From positions 1 through 36,331 of the forward strand of contig CASDTR010000034.1 of assembly GCA_949283785.1 (NCBI GenBank): a DNA stretch of 36,331 nt, read 5' to 3'. Within the stretch, counting starts at the first letter, position 1, and each line of letters begins with the position of its first letter. The notes under the pieces are model-generated. The model was not told the DNA's origin, made no database searches, and was given only the letters and a program-made list of their open reading frames with translations. The translations under genes were made by a program, and so were the position numbers. This document shows positions 1-7,757 of the stretch, in pieces. The stretch comes from an uncultured Oscillospiraceae bacterium (GTDB lineage: Bacteria; Bacillota; Clostridia; Oscillospirales; Acutalibacteraceae).

Positions 1-1141
1 CAAATCCTTTTGTCCATTCCTGCATATCCTTTGTTCCGATTTCTTCATTGCCGTAGTCGTATAGGCTGATTACTTCGCCGTTATGTTTGAATTCAATTTC
101 AGAAAAATAGAAATCGCCGCAGGAAAGGCTGAGGGGGTCAAATTCATCCTCGCTGCCGCAGAAAGCAACTGCCTTCCATTTTCCCAGAACTGCTTCATCA
201 TTGACAAAGGGCATTTTTATATTATCTTTTCTGGCAAATTCTTCGGCGGAGTATGCGGTGTTGTTTATCTGACGCAGAACCAATACAGTGGTTTTTCCTC
301 CGTGAATGTAGTTATAGGATTTAAGGTCAACAAACATATATCGCTCTCCGTTATGAAAACTTGTTGTGAAATCGTTTACGGATGAACCTGTACCGGTATC
401 AATCAGAAGTTTGCTTTTGCTCCAGCCGTAGCACCAGTATTTTTCTCCGTGGGGAAGAAAATATATGTTTCCCGGCTTTGCTTTTTCTGCTGCAAAATTA
501 CCGCTGAAAAAATCCTCCTTTACGGCAAATTCCCCTATTATTTCCCATTTTCCTACAATGGAATCATCGTTTTCAAAAGGAATATCGACGTTTTCTTTTA
601 ATGTGATTTCGCTGTTGTGTAATTTTACAACCTCACAGATTAACTGTATACGGTCTGATTTTGGATGTGAAACTGTACGATATTCAGAAATTCTCTGACA
701 GCCTTCGGCGGATATGGCATTATCCATATGATTATAAGCAGTTTTAAGATTTTTTAAATAAATAGGTTCGCTTCTGGCAATCAGTCCGTTAGCTTTTTGG
801 ATAAATTCAACATCTGATTTTTGCTTTGATTGAAGCATCATTTTTTTCGCCTCCTCAAGATTATAAAGCCGTTCATCAAGTTCGGCTTTTTTAGCGTCGA
901 ACATTTTCGTTATTTCTTCATTGCTTTTCCCTTCCGCGAGAATTTTTTTGATTTGTTCAAGTGAGAATCCGGCTCTTTGCAGAGCAGAAATTCTGCGGAA
1001 AGTTTTAATCTGCTCTGCTGAGTAATAACGGTATCCGGTAAACTTATCGATAAAATCCGGTTTGAGAAGTCCTTTTTTATCGTAGTGCCGCAGTACGGAT
1101 ACTTTGGTTTGACATGCTTTCGCAAATTCGCCTATCTGCAT
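1..1141 (-). CDS. MerR-family regulator with repeated lipocalin-like C-terminal modules (partial)
   Basis: The frame opens at ATG 1139-1141 (MQIGEFAKACQTKVSVLRHY) and stays open to the left edge, so about 380 residues are visible and the C-terminus is missing. Residues 1-70 are a MerR winged helix (VSVLRHYDKKGLLKPD, then TGYRYYS), followed by a coiled coil at about 70-115 (DAKKAELDERLYNLEEAKK). The rest is not a usual MerR effector domain. Two similar modules follow: one from about 165 to 280 (IVGKWEIIGEF ... ERYMFVDLKSYNYIHGG) and a second from about 305 (AVLGKWKAVAF ... MQEWTKGF). From memory, the GKW and WTKG / YMF-W-KSGDY motifs belong to a lipocalin-like module fused to several clostridial regulators. 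It probably binds a small hydrophobic ligand and controls nearby genes; that role is inferred. The target operon lies outside the window or is itself. Confidence 0.85.
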   Translation of the reverse strand, partial: MQIGEFAKACQTKVSVLRHYDKKGLLKPDFIDKFTGYRYYSAEQIKTFRRISALQRAGFSLEQIKKILAEGKSNEEITKMFDAKKAELDERLYNLEEAKKMMLQSKQKSDVEFIQKANGLIARSEPIYLKNLKTAYNHMDNAISAEGCQRISEYRTVSHPKSDRIQLICEVVKLHNSEITLKENVDIPFENDDSIVGKWEIIGEFAVKEDFFSGNFAAEKAKPGNIYFLPHGEKYWCYGWSKSKLLIDTGTGSSVNDFTTSFHNGERYMFVDLKSYNYIHGGKTTVLVLRQINNTAYSAEEFARKDNIKMPFVNDEAVLGKWKAVAFCGSEDEFDPLSLSCGDFYFSEIEFKHNGEVISLYDYGNEEIGTKDMQEWTKGF

Positions 1142-1226
1142 TTAATCATCTCCTGAAAATTGTATAAGGTATCTTGTGAATAGAGTGTAAACCTGATGTT
1201 AGGATAAGAGTCAATACTTTTTATAA

Positions 1227-1259
1227 AAAACGGGACCTTTAAAATAAAAGTCCCGTTTT
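1227..1259 (-). terminator. Intrinsic terminator after the AraC-like gene
   Basis: A 10-bp stem (1227-1236 with 1250-1259, core ACGGGAC/GTCCCGT) is followed on the minus strand by a U-rich run. It lies about 70 bp beyond the stop of the minus-strand AraC-family gene and upstream of the MerR gene. Confidence 0.75.
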
Positions 1260-1331
1260 ACGATTGATTGAAGATTAAAAAGTTTATAGATGCTTTGCAT
1301 ATAAATCCGATTTAAAATATATCGAATGATT

Positions 1332-2246
1332 TTATCGAGAAATTTTTTCTGTAGGCATCCATATCTGTACATTTCGCTCATTTTTAGGTATCCAATGATA
1401 AATGCACATTTCAGGTCCCTTTCCGAGCTGAAGCCCTGCTTCGGGAAGCCACTGAGTAAGGATTTCGATTCTTCGTCCGAGAAGCTCCATATAGTCGCAG
1501 ATAGGGTCCTTTATATCTTTTGTTTCAAAAACGACATATGTGCTTTTGGGTATAAGTATAGTTTCAAGCCCCATGCCCTCTATGAAATCCACTCCCGTGA
1601 CCTCGTGATTTAAAAGGTTATCTCTTTCCCATTTCGGAAGCTGATGACAATAATAAAAATCGTAGCCCTCGTCGGTGATGTTTGTTATTACGCAGTGGGG
1701 ATCCGAACTGTTTGAAACGCCGCGCAGAAACCATTGCTTGCCCCTCGTTGAGATGAACAGCTGTTCCTCCTGCTGCTTTCGTTTGTCTCCGTAGGGGGCG
1801 CCGCTGAAACGGGAGCGAAAGCCTGTCAAAATCATCTCGTCTTTTTCTTCTATACGATAATCCATAATCGTACCGCCTTCCATAGAAATTTTCAGAACAA
1901 GGCGGGAAAAGGATTTAAGATTATTTCCGTTCTCCCGAGCCGCCGAGGGCAGGATACCGTGAAATTTCCGAAACGCTTTTGCAAAACTGTCGGGACTTTC
2001 ATAGCCGTATTTAAGTGCCACATCCAGTATTTTCTCGTGACCCGACGCCAAATCCTTTCCCGCAAGGGAAAGGCGGCGCCTGCGTATATATTCGCCTACC
2101 GTAAAGCCGCAGACGATGCTGAAAACCCGCTGAAAATGGTAGACAGATGAAAACCCCTGAGCGGCGACTTCTTCATAGTCGATTTTCTCAGTTATATGAT
2201 CTTCGATGTAGTCAACTGAGTTTTGAATTGCGCTTATCCAGTCCAT
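1332..2246 (-). CDS. AraC-family regulator with GyrI-like effector-binding domain
   Basis: 304 residues. Residues 5-105 form the two helix-turn-helix units of the AraC/XylS family: first helix pair around KIDYEEVAAQGFSSVYHFQRVF, then ILDVALKYGYESPDSFAKAFRKFHGILPSAAR. Residues about 128-303 match the GyrI-like / integron-associated effector-binding fold seen in Rob- and BmrR-type regulators (start around YRIEEKDEMILTGFRSRFSG, end EMCIYHWIPKNERNVQIWMP). N-terminal DNA-binding plus C-terminal effector domain is the usual order in Clostridia. It probably senses a cationic or hydrophobic compound and activates genes nearby; ligand and targets cannot be read from sequence. It ends before a clear terminator and appears to be transcribed alone. 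Confidence 0.9.
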   Translation of the reverse strand: MDWISAIQNSVDYIEDHITEKIDYEEVAAQGFSSVYHFQRVFSIVCGFTVGEYIRRRRLSLAGKDLASGHEKILDVALKYGYESPDSFAKAFRKFHGILPSAARENGNNLKSFSRLVLKISMEGGTIMDYRIEEKDEMILTGFRSRFSGAPYGDKRKQQEEQLFISTRGKQWFLRGVSNSSDPHCVITNITDEGYDFYYCHQLPKWERDNLLNHEVTGVDFIEGMGLETILIPKSTYVVFETKDIKDPICDYMELLGRRIEILTQWLPEAGLQLGKGPEMCIYHWIPKNERNVQIWMPTEKISR

Positions 2247-2387
2247 GCCTTTTCCTCCCTGTCTGCCTCTATTTTAGCCTTTTGCCGAGCACATTTCCCG
2301 ATATTCCGTGCTCACTTGAGACGGATATTAACTTTAAACATTGGGAAATATGGGGCTTTTGTTCCGATTTCGCAGAAAAGAATGTTT

Positions 2388-2765
2388 TTAAAAAGCTGAT
2401 TTGTGCTTTTCTTTATATGCTTCTCCGAAGTGAAGGGGAGGGGATGTTACCGAAAAATATATAAATTCACTGTCGCCTGTATTGAGAAGGCCGTGAATAT
2501 CCGATTCTGAAAATCGTACCACATCGCCTTCGGAAAAATCCATTTCACCGTTATCGGCAAGGAGCAGCCTGCCTTTTCCCTTTAAGGCAACCCATATCTG
2601 CTCCGAATCCGTGTGGCAATGACGGGGCCGGCACGCGCCGATTTGGAGATGCACTCGGGTTATTGTCACTCTCTGACTGGATGAGTTATCGGGGTTTAGC
2701 AGCTGCTCCGACACAACGCCGGGATTTGAAAATTCGCATATGCTCTCTTTTTTAATAAATTCCAT
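2388..2765 (-). CDS. Small single-domain cupin protein
   Basis: 125 residues, one beta-barrel cupin domain. Motif 1 is visible as RHCHTDSEQIWVALKGKGRL (residues 48-67), giving likely metal ligands His49, His51 and Glu55; motif 2 is FSEGDVVRFSESDIHGLLN (77-95), giving His91. All four canonical ligands are present, so a bound metal is likely. The start follows a GAGGTG ribosome binding site 7 bases upstream. It lies 47 bp downstream of the DUF5655-like gene and is probably co-transcribed with it. Cupins of this size include isomerases, dioxygenases and sugar- or ligand-binding proteins, and no specific reaction can be assigned. Confidence 0.85.
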   Translation of the reverse strand: MEFIKKESICEFSNPGVVSEQLLNPDNSSSQRVTITRVHLQIGACRPRHCHTDSEQIWVALKGKGRLLLADNGEMDFSEGDVVRFSESDIHGLLNTGDSEFIYFSVTSPPLHFGEAYKEKHKSAF

Positions 2766-2812
2766 AAAATCACCTCGTTTGGTAAGGGAAAACGCTTTTC
2801 CGTTATTAGAGT

Positions 2813-3190
2813 TTATTTATTCGCGGAAAACTCGGCCGCCTCTTTTATCCATGCCATGAGCTGTTCGTCGATGTCCTCAGGCTTTGAGATTACGACGTGG
2901 TAGGTCCAGCGGGACGGATAAGGCTCTACCGCAGCGGATATTCCGGGAGAATCCACCCTATGCCCAAGGCCGAATGTCACGGTCAGAAATGACGGCGGGT
3001 ATTCAATCCCTTTTCGCACACGGGTGAAGGATACACAGGCGAAAAGATGTTTGTTGTAAAAAGAAATCTGGCTTTTCTGCACTTTGATGCGCACATTCGG
3101 AATATCCTCCAGAATCCTTTTTTCGAGCTCTTCGTATACGGGCAGCGCCTCCATGTGCTTTTCGAAAAAGAATAAAAGTTCACCGTTCAC
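2813..3190 (-). CDS. DUF5655-like small protein
   Basis: 125 residues, starting at a GTG (3188-3190) with GGAGG nine bases upstream. The layout, an N-terminal helix (FFFEKHMEALPVYEELEKRI), then a strand pair around IRVQKSQISFYNKHLFACVSFTR, then HRVDSPGI ... RWTYHVVISKPEDIDEQLMAWIKEA, resembles the DUF5655 domain as I remember it, a short cytoplasmic domain of unknown function that occurs alone or after a zinc finger. No signal peptide or membrane segment is seen. It probably forms an operon with the cupin downstream (47 bp gap). Function unknown; the family call is from memory. Confidence 0.75.
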   Translation of the reverse strand: MNGELLFFFEKHMEALPVYEELEKRILEDIPNVRIKVQKSQISFYNKHLFACVSFTRVRKGIEYPPSFLTVTFGLGHRVDSPGISAAVEPYPSRWTYHVVISKPEDIDEQLMAWIKEAAEFSANK

Positions 3191-3281
3191 GGCAGCGAGC
3201 CTCCTTCCTTGAATATGGGTGTGGTTTTACTGTGAAAAGTCGATGCCGTCCATGATTAAAATCCGAGAGGACGTAATTTTT

Positions 3282-3944
3282 TTAAAACTTCGGCTTCTTG
3301 TCAGTCCAAAACGCTGTAAATTCTTTTGCAATGTCATCATGCGACAATTCCGTTTGTCCGTCATAATAAAAAATCCACATGTTGAAAATCATATTGCCGG
3401 CTGCACCGTGCTTATATTTTGCTTTAAATATAATGTCGCGTGCGCCTTTACAGTCGAAAAGGAACAGCAGCCCACACAGCACTGAAATTGTCAGAGGGAA
3501 CGGGGGCTTTTTCCTGAGTTCCTCTGTGAGCATGGAATGTATTTTTTCTGCTTGTTCGGGTTTGTCGTAATATTCGCTGAATATTTTTTCGGCCTTTTGG
3601 CAGTCCTTTGGCTTGTTTGGGTATTCTTTTTTTATCTGCACATTCATCCATTGGAAGTAATTATCCTCATCAAGACAAAACACGGCGTATAATTCTATTA
3701 GCTCCTTTAAATTTGCCGCAAGACGGAACAGCAATTTAAACGTGCCCGGAAGGATACAGATTGAGGGCACATATCCGACTTTGTACCATAAAATAACTGA
3801 GATAGCTATGGAAATTATTACTCCGCTCAGCAGTATCGCAATATTTTTGATGACCATTATTTTTCCCCGGTGCATTACTTCTTTCAATTTCGGCTGCGCA
3901 GAAACCACATTTTTTTCATAAAACCGTGTTTTCAATGTTTTCAC
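3282..3944 (-). CDS. Unknown membrane protein
   Basis: 220 residues from a GTG start at 3942-3944, preceded by GGGAGA. Hydrophobic segments are visible at about residues 31-50 (VIKNIAILLSGVIISIAISV), 56-75 (VGYVPSICILPGTFKLLF) and 150-163 (FPLTISVLCGLLFLF), separated by a charged helical region (QIKKEYPNKPKDCQKAEKIFSEYY). A later start at residue 25 or 31 is possible. I recognise no family. It lies about 90 bp upstream of the DUF5655-like gene in the same direction and may be transcribed with it. Confidence 0.6.
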   Translation of the reverse strand: MKTLKTRFYEKNVVSAQPKLKEVMHRGKIMVIKNIAILLSGVIISIAISVILWYKVGYVPSICILPGTFKLLFRLAANLKELIELYAVFCLDEDNYFQWMNVQIKKEYPNKPKDCQKAEKIFSEYYDKPEQAEKIHSMLTEELRKKPPFPLTISVLCGLLFLFDCKGARDIIFKAKYKHGAAGNMIFNMWIFYYDGQTELSHDDIAKEFTAFWTDKKPKF

Positions 3945-4007
3945 CCGTCTCCCTTTATGATATGAAGGCGTTGTTTTTGTATCATTATATCATCAGCGCC
4001 AAAATAA

Positions 4008-4035
4008 AAAAAGCTTTGAATATCCAAAGCTTTTT
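4008..4035 (-). terminator. Intrinsic terminator
   Basis: An 11-bp perfect stem AAAAAGCTTTG / CAAAGCTTTTT (4008-4018 with 4025-4035) with a 6-base loop, about 100 bp beyond the stop of the minus-strand gene ending at 4137. The A/T-rich ends could let it act in both directions. Confidence 0.65.
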
Positions 4036-4136
4036 AAGTAATCACGTCTGCCGAGTATGCCTAAGAGTTACGGAGGTTTTTCGGCATATTGATGTCGGTG
4101 TTTTTATTTTTAAAATCCCGTGTGTAAGTTGGTAAA

Positions 4137-4568
4137 TCAAAAACCGTACTGAGAAAAAGGTATAATTTCAGCCTGCAATTTCTTTGTAATAAACGGATTC
4201 AGCTTAAAAGGAATGCAGCTTTGCATGCCTATATGCGACACCTGTTCCAGCATTAAAACAGAATAACCGTTGCGGGCCTGTATGCGAAAATAGTATTCCC
4301 TGTCAGAGTCTGATTCAGAAAACTTTATTACCGATTTACTAAAATCAAGTGTACAGGAAAGCTCGTCGGTTGTGTTTTTTGTTTTCAGCAGCTTGATTAT
4401 GTCTTCATCTGAAAGATTGACCTTATAAACAAATTTTCTCATGGCGGAATCGTAGTTGGCGATACCGCCGGTAACTTTTTTATGTTTTCTGTATACGGGA
4501 ATTATTATTCCCAAAACAAGAGGAATCAGAATTAAAAAGAAAAATACCGAAAGGAATAAAAAGTCCAT
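4137..4568 (-). CDS. Unknown protein with one N-terminal membrane anchor
   Basis: 143 residues. The ATG at 4566-4568 follows an AGGAGC site. Residues 3-25 (FLFLSVFFFLILIPLVLGIII) form one transmembrane helix followed by a basic patch (YRKHKKVTGG), so the remaining roughly 115 residues should face the cytoplasm. That part reads as a compact alpha/beta domain (NLSDEDIIKLLKTKNTTDEL ... DREYYFRIQARNGYSVLMLEQV). I recognise no named family. It is transcribed alone, with a terminator downstream. Confidence 0.65.
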   Translation of the reverse strand: MDFLFLSVFFFLILIPLVLGIIIPVYRKHKKVTGGIANYDSAMRKFVYKVNLSDEDIIKLLKTKNTTDELSCTLDFSKSVIKFSESDSDREYYFRIQARNGYSVLMLEQVSHIGMQSCIPFKLNPFITKKLQAEIIPFSQYGF

Positions 4569-4813
4569 TCTAACAGCTCCTTTTTGTCATTGTATCAAAA
4601 AGAAGATGCGGTTTCAATGTTTGCCCCATGACAGAAACCGGTGATATTTGTTAAAAGCTTGAAAAGAAAACGGAAAGCACAGGCAGCATCTGTTTGAAAA
4701 ACTGAAAACTTCGGTTCAGGTCATTGGGCGGCCTTGTTTCGATACGGCAAAACAGCGGCTCTTTATCGGAACGGACAGACCTTTCAGGTGTGAACTTCTT
4801 TTTGGTAACAAGG

Positions 4814-4850
4814 AAAAAAGTCCTAATGCAATTTGCATTAGGACTTTTTT
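4814..4850 (-). terminator. Strong terminator of the tRNA operon
   Basis: A 17-bp perfect stem (4814-4830 with 4834-4850, core GTCCTAATGCA) with a 3-base loop and A/U-rich ends lies immediately after the tRNA-Tyr gene. It is symmetric and can also act in the other direction. Confidence 0.9.
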
Positions 4851-4851
4851 C

Positions 4852-4936
4852 TGGTGGGAGAGGGTGGATTCGAACCACCGAAGTCAGTGACGACAGATTT
4901 ACAGTCTGTTCCCTTTGGCCGCTCGGGAACTCTCCC
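4852..4936 (-). tRNA. tRNA-Tyr (anticodon GTA)
   Basis: On the minus strand the gene starts GGGAGAGTTCCCGAG and ends CCTCTCCCACCA, with an acceptor stem GGGAGAG/CTCTCCC. It has the long variable arm of a class II tRNA, the anticodon stem-loop ACTGTAAAT (anticodon GTA) and the T arm GGTTCGAATCC. CCA is encoded. Class II structure with GTA identifies a bacterial tyrosine tRNA. It lies 6 bases after tRNA-Thr. Confidence 0.97.
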
Positions 4937-4942
4937 ATGTTA

Positions 4943-5018
4943 TGGAGCTGGTGGACGGACTTGAACCCCCGACCTGCTGATTACAAATCAGCTGCTCTAC
5001 CAACTGAGCTACACCAGC
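4943..5018 (-). tRNA. tRNA-Thr (anticodon TGT)
   Basis: On the minus strand: acceptor GCTGGTG / CACCAGC, D arm GCTCAGTTGGTAGAGC, anticodon stem-loop CTGATTTGTAATCAG (anticodon TGT), T arm GGGGGTTCAAGTCC and encoded CCA. It is the first gene of a two-tRNA transcript with tRNA-Tyr. Confidence 0.97.
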
Positions 5019-5051
5019 GATTTTCAAGTTCTCCTTGAAGAACGCTTGTAT

Positions 5052-5080
5052 AATATACCACACCTGTCTTTTTCCGTCAA
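5052..5080 (-). promoter_or_regulatory. Sigma-A promoter of the tRNA-Thr/Tyr operon
   Basis: On the minus strand, -35 TTGACG (5080-5075), a 17-bp spacer and -10 TATATT (5057-5052), placing the start about 25-30 bases before tRNA-Thr. Confidence 0.85.
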
Positions 5081-5165
5081 GGGCTTTTTTGAAAAAAATT
5101 TTAATTTGACGAAACAAATATTAAAAAGGTGATTTATGAATCGGTCTTTCGGGAATCAGCAGTCA

Positions 5166-5194
5166 TTGTTTTTGCTTTTAAAATATTATATTAT
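5166..5194 (+). promoter_or_regulatory. Possible promoter of the glycerate kinase gene
   Basis: TTGTTT (5166-5171), 17 bp, TATTAT (5189-5194) in a very A/T-rich stretch about 60 bp before the start codon. Several overlapping -10-like hexamers make the exact position uncertain. Confidence 0.4.
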
Positions 5195-5253
5195 ATCCCT
5201 GCATAGAAAGACAGAGTTATAAATACTTTTTGACGGGAAAAGAGGTCTCATCA

Positions 5254-6384
5254 ATGAAAAAAATAATAATTGCGTCTGATTCCTTCAAAGGGACGTTTTC
5301 TTCACGGCAAGCGGAAAGAATAATCGGTGAAGAATTTGAGAGATACTTTGCGGGCCGTGTGACAGCGGAGCTTATTCCCGTTGCCGACGGCGGCGAGGGA
5401 ACGGTCGATGCGTTTTTGGAAAGCTGCGGCGGAGTGAAAACGATCTGCGAGTGCGTAAATCATCTCGGCGGACCAATTGAAGCGGAATACGGAATTTTAG
5501 ATGATAAAACGGCGGTAATAGAGGCGGCGGCAGCCTGCGGACTGTATCTGTCAGAGGAAAGGAAACCTCTCTATGCCTCTTCTCACGGAGTGGGGATGCT
5601 GCTGAGGGACGCTGCGGAAAAGGGCTGCAAGAGCATAATTTTAGGTATAGGGGGCACAGCCACTACCGACGGCGGCTGCGGCTTGCTGCAAAGTCTCGGA
5701 GGACGGTTCTTTTCTTCGGAAGGAGAGACAGGGCGTATATGCTCGGGCAACCTTTCCGAAATAAGATATTTTGACATGTCAAGGATCGAACAGAAAGTGA
5801 AAAAATGCAATATAACCGTTTTATGTGACGTGAGAAATCCTCTTTACGGGGAAAACGGTGCGGCTTATATTTTCGCCCCTCAAAAGGGAGCTGATGAAGC
5901 TCAGGTGGAATTTCTCGACACGGGACTTAAAAATATAGGCAGGCTTTTCGATCAATATGCGCAGCGGGACATTGCTGCTTCGGAAGGAGCGGGCGCCGCG
6001 GGAGGTATGGGGGCGGGGCTTTCCGCCGTCTTGGGAGCAAAGCTCAGGAGAGGGATCGACGTTGTGCTCGAGAAGGCCGATTTTGCCCGCCGCGCAGAGA
6101 AAGCCGATCTGATAATAACAGGGGAAGGACGTCTCGACAGCCAGACTTTTCAGGGAAAGGTTCCTTTCGGGGTGGCGTCTTTGAGCGGAGATACTCCTGT
6201 CATTGCCGTGTGCGGTGACGTTGCGGCAGACGAAATACAAGTAAACGCCATGGGAATAAAAAAGGCGTTTTCGTCAAATCCCGACCGTTTGCCTTTTGAA
6301 GAGATAAAACACAGGGTCGAGGAAAATCTGCGGGAGGCGGCGCTTCGGGCAGCGGAATATGCTGAAAAGGAGGGACTCCTTTAA
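5254..6384 (+). CDS. Glycerate 2-kinase (GlxK/GarK family)
   Basis: 376 residues; phosphorylates D-glycerate with ATP to feed lower glycolysis. Family motifs visible: ASDSFKGTF (7-15), IPVADGGEGT (41-50), LGIGGTATTDGGCG (130-143), CDVRNPLYGENGAAYIFAPQ (191-210), GAGAAGGMGAGL (245-256) and DLIITGEGRLDSQTFQGK (285-302). Length is normal for this two-lobed cytoplasmic kinase. I chose the ATG at 5254, with AAGAGGT upstream, over an in-frame TTG at 5230 because family proteins begin MKKIIIASDSFKG. In most members of this family the product is 2-phosphoglycerate (family knowledge). The gene stands 110 bp before the DUF1015 gene in the same direction. Confidence 0.95.
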   Translation: MKKIIIASDSFKGTFSSRQAERIIGEEFERYFAGRVTAELIPVADGGEGTVDAFLESCGGVKTICECVNHLGGPIEAEYGILDDKTAVIEAAAACGLYLSEERKPLYASSHGVGMLLRDAAEKGCKSIILGIGGTATTDGGCGLLQSLGGRFFSSEGETGRICSGNLSEIRYFDMSRIEQKVKKCNITVLCDVRNPLYGENGAAYIFAPQKGADEAQVEFLDTGLKNIGRLFDQYAQRDIAASEGAGAAGGMGAGLSAVLGAKLRRGIDVVLEKADFARRAEKADLIITGEGRLDSQTFQGKVPFGVASLSGDTPVIAVCGDVAADEIQVNAMGIKKAFSSNPDRLPFEEIKHRVEENLREAALRAAEYAEKEGLL

Positions 6385-6494
6385 GGATGAAGCCTTATCT
6401 CGAAGGCAGCATCTGCCCGTAAGTTTGTCTTTATTTTTATAATGGAATATGGTATTATTATAAAATAGTTTATATATACGGGAGGTAACAGCGA

Positions 6495-7739
6495 ATGGCT
6501 GTATTTAAACCCTTTTGCGCGGTGAGGCCGAAATCTGAATACGCTTCAAAGGTGGCGGCTTTACCCTATGACGTTATGAGCAGTGAAGAGGCGAGGGAGG
6601 CAGTAAAAGGAAACCCTCTTTCCTTCCTTCATGTGGATAAGGCGGAAATAGATTTGCCTGAGAATACCTACATCTATGATGAAGCGGTGTATTTTAAAGC
6701 AAAGGAAAATCTCGAAAAGCTTACCGAGAACGGAATCTGTGTGCAGGACGAAGCCCCCTGCTTTTATGTTTACCGTCAGATTATGAACGGCAGAAGCCAG
6801 ACGGGACTTGTGGGCTGCGCGGGAATCGACGATTACATTAACGGAGTAATCAAAAAGCACGAGCTTACGAGAGCGGATAAGGAAGAGGACAGAATCCGCC
6901 ATGTGGATACCTGCAACGCCAATACGGGCCCGATATTTTTGACCTATACGTCGAAGGGCGAATCGGAAAGGATAATATCCGATTGGCAGGAAGCGCATTC
7001 ACCTGTTTATGATTTCACCGATGACAGCGGCGTTAGGCAGACGGTGTGGGTCATAGACGACGCCGACATAAACGAAAAGCTCAAGGGGATTTTCCGTCAG
7101 ACTGAGGCCCTCTATATTGCCGACGGCCATCACAGATGCGCTTCTGCCGCAAAGGTGGGCATTGAGAGAAGAAAGCGCAATCCCGGCTATACGGGAGAAG
7201 AGGAGTTCAACTTCTTTTTGGCCGTGGCTTTCCCTGCTCAGGAGCTTGCAATAATGGATTATAACCGAGTGGTGCATGACCTTAACGGAATGACCGCCGA
7301 GGAATATTTGAAGGCTGCGGGAGAAAAATTCATTGTAAAAAGTGAAGGCGCATCTCCTTATAAGCCTCAGGAGCAGCATGTTTTCGGTATGTATCTCAGC
7401 GGAGAATGGTATTCGCTCAGGGCAAGGGAGGGCTCCTTCAGCACGGAGAACCCCGTCGAATCTCTGGACGTTTCCATCCTTCAAAAAAATCTTCTTGACC
7501 CTGTTCTGGGAATAAAGGACCCGAGAACAGATAAAAGAATAGAGTTTGTAGGTGGAATCAGAGGCCTTGAGGAGCTGAAAGTCCGCGCTGATAAAACCGA
7601 AGGCGTGGCCTTTGCCGTTTACCCCGTAACGGTAAAAGAGCTTATGGATATTGCCGACGCCGGTATGATAATGCCGCCTAAATCCACATGGTTTGAGCCG
7701 AAGCTTTTAAGCGGATTGTTTATACATTCCCTTTCTTAA
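6495..7739 (+). CDS. DUF1015 family protein
   Basis: 414 residues, matching the full-length DUF1015 family. Conserved motifs: VAALPYDVMSSEEAR (20-34), KHELTRADKEEDRIRH (121-136), NANTGPIFLTY (141-151), YIADGHHRCASA (207-218) and near the C-terminus a K-R-EFVGG segment. The GHHR motif and charged HELT..DKE..R segment look like an active site. Start ATG 6495 has GGGAGGT eight bases upstream. From the literature as I recall it, a DUF1015 protein has been linked genetically to the phosphoserine phosphatase step of serine synthesis in an anaerobe; I cannot confirm that for this one. It heads a tight plus-strand run (18-bp gap to the next gene). Confidence 0.92.
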   Translation: MAVFKPFCAVRPKSEYASKVAALPYDVMSSEEAREAVKGNPLSFLHVDKAEIDLPENTYIYDEAVYFKAKENLEKLTENGICVQDEAPCFYVYRQIMNGRSQTGLVGCAGIDDYINGVIKKHELTRADKEEDRIRHVDTCNANTGPIFLTYTSKGESERIISDWQEAHSPVYDFTDDSGVRQTVWVIDDADINEKLKGIFRQTEALYIADGHHRCASAAKVGIERRKRNPGYTGEEEFNFFLAVAFPAQELAIMDYNRVVHDLNGMTAEEYLKAAGEKFIVKSEGASPYKPQEQHVFGMYLSGEWYSLRAREGSFSTENPVESLDVSILQKNLLDPVLGIKDPRTDKRIEFVGGIRGLEELKVRADKTEGVAFAVYPVTVKELMDIADAGMIMPPKSTWFEPKLLSGLFIHSLS

Positions 7740-7757
7740 ATCACAGGAGGCAAAAAG

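Noticed and set aside
4651-5117. Open frames on both strands across the tRNA pair
   Set aside because: They run through tRNA-Tyr, tRNA-Thr and the terminator, with no ribosome site or domain; they are by-products of the structured RNA genes.
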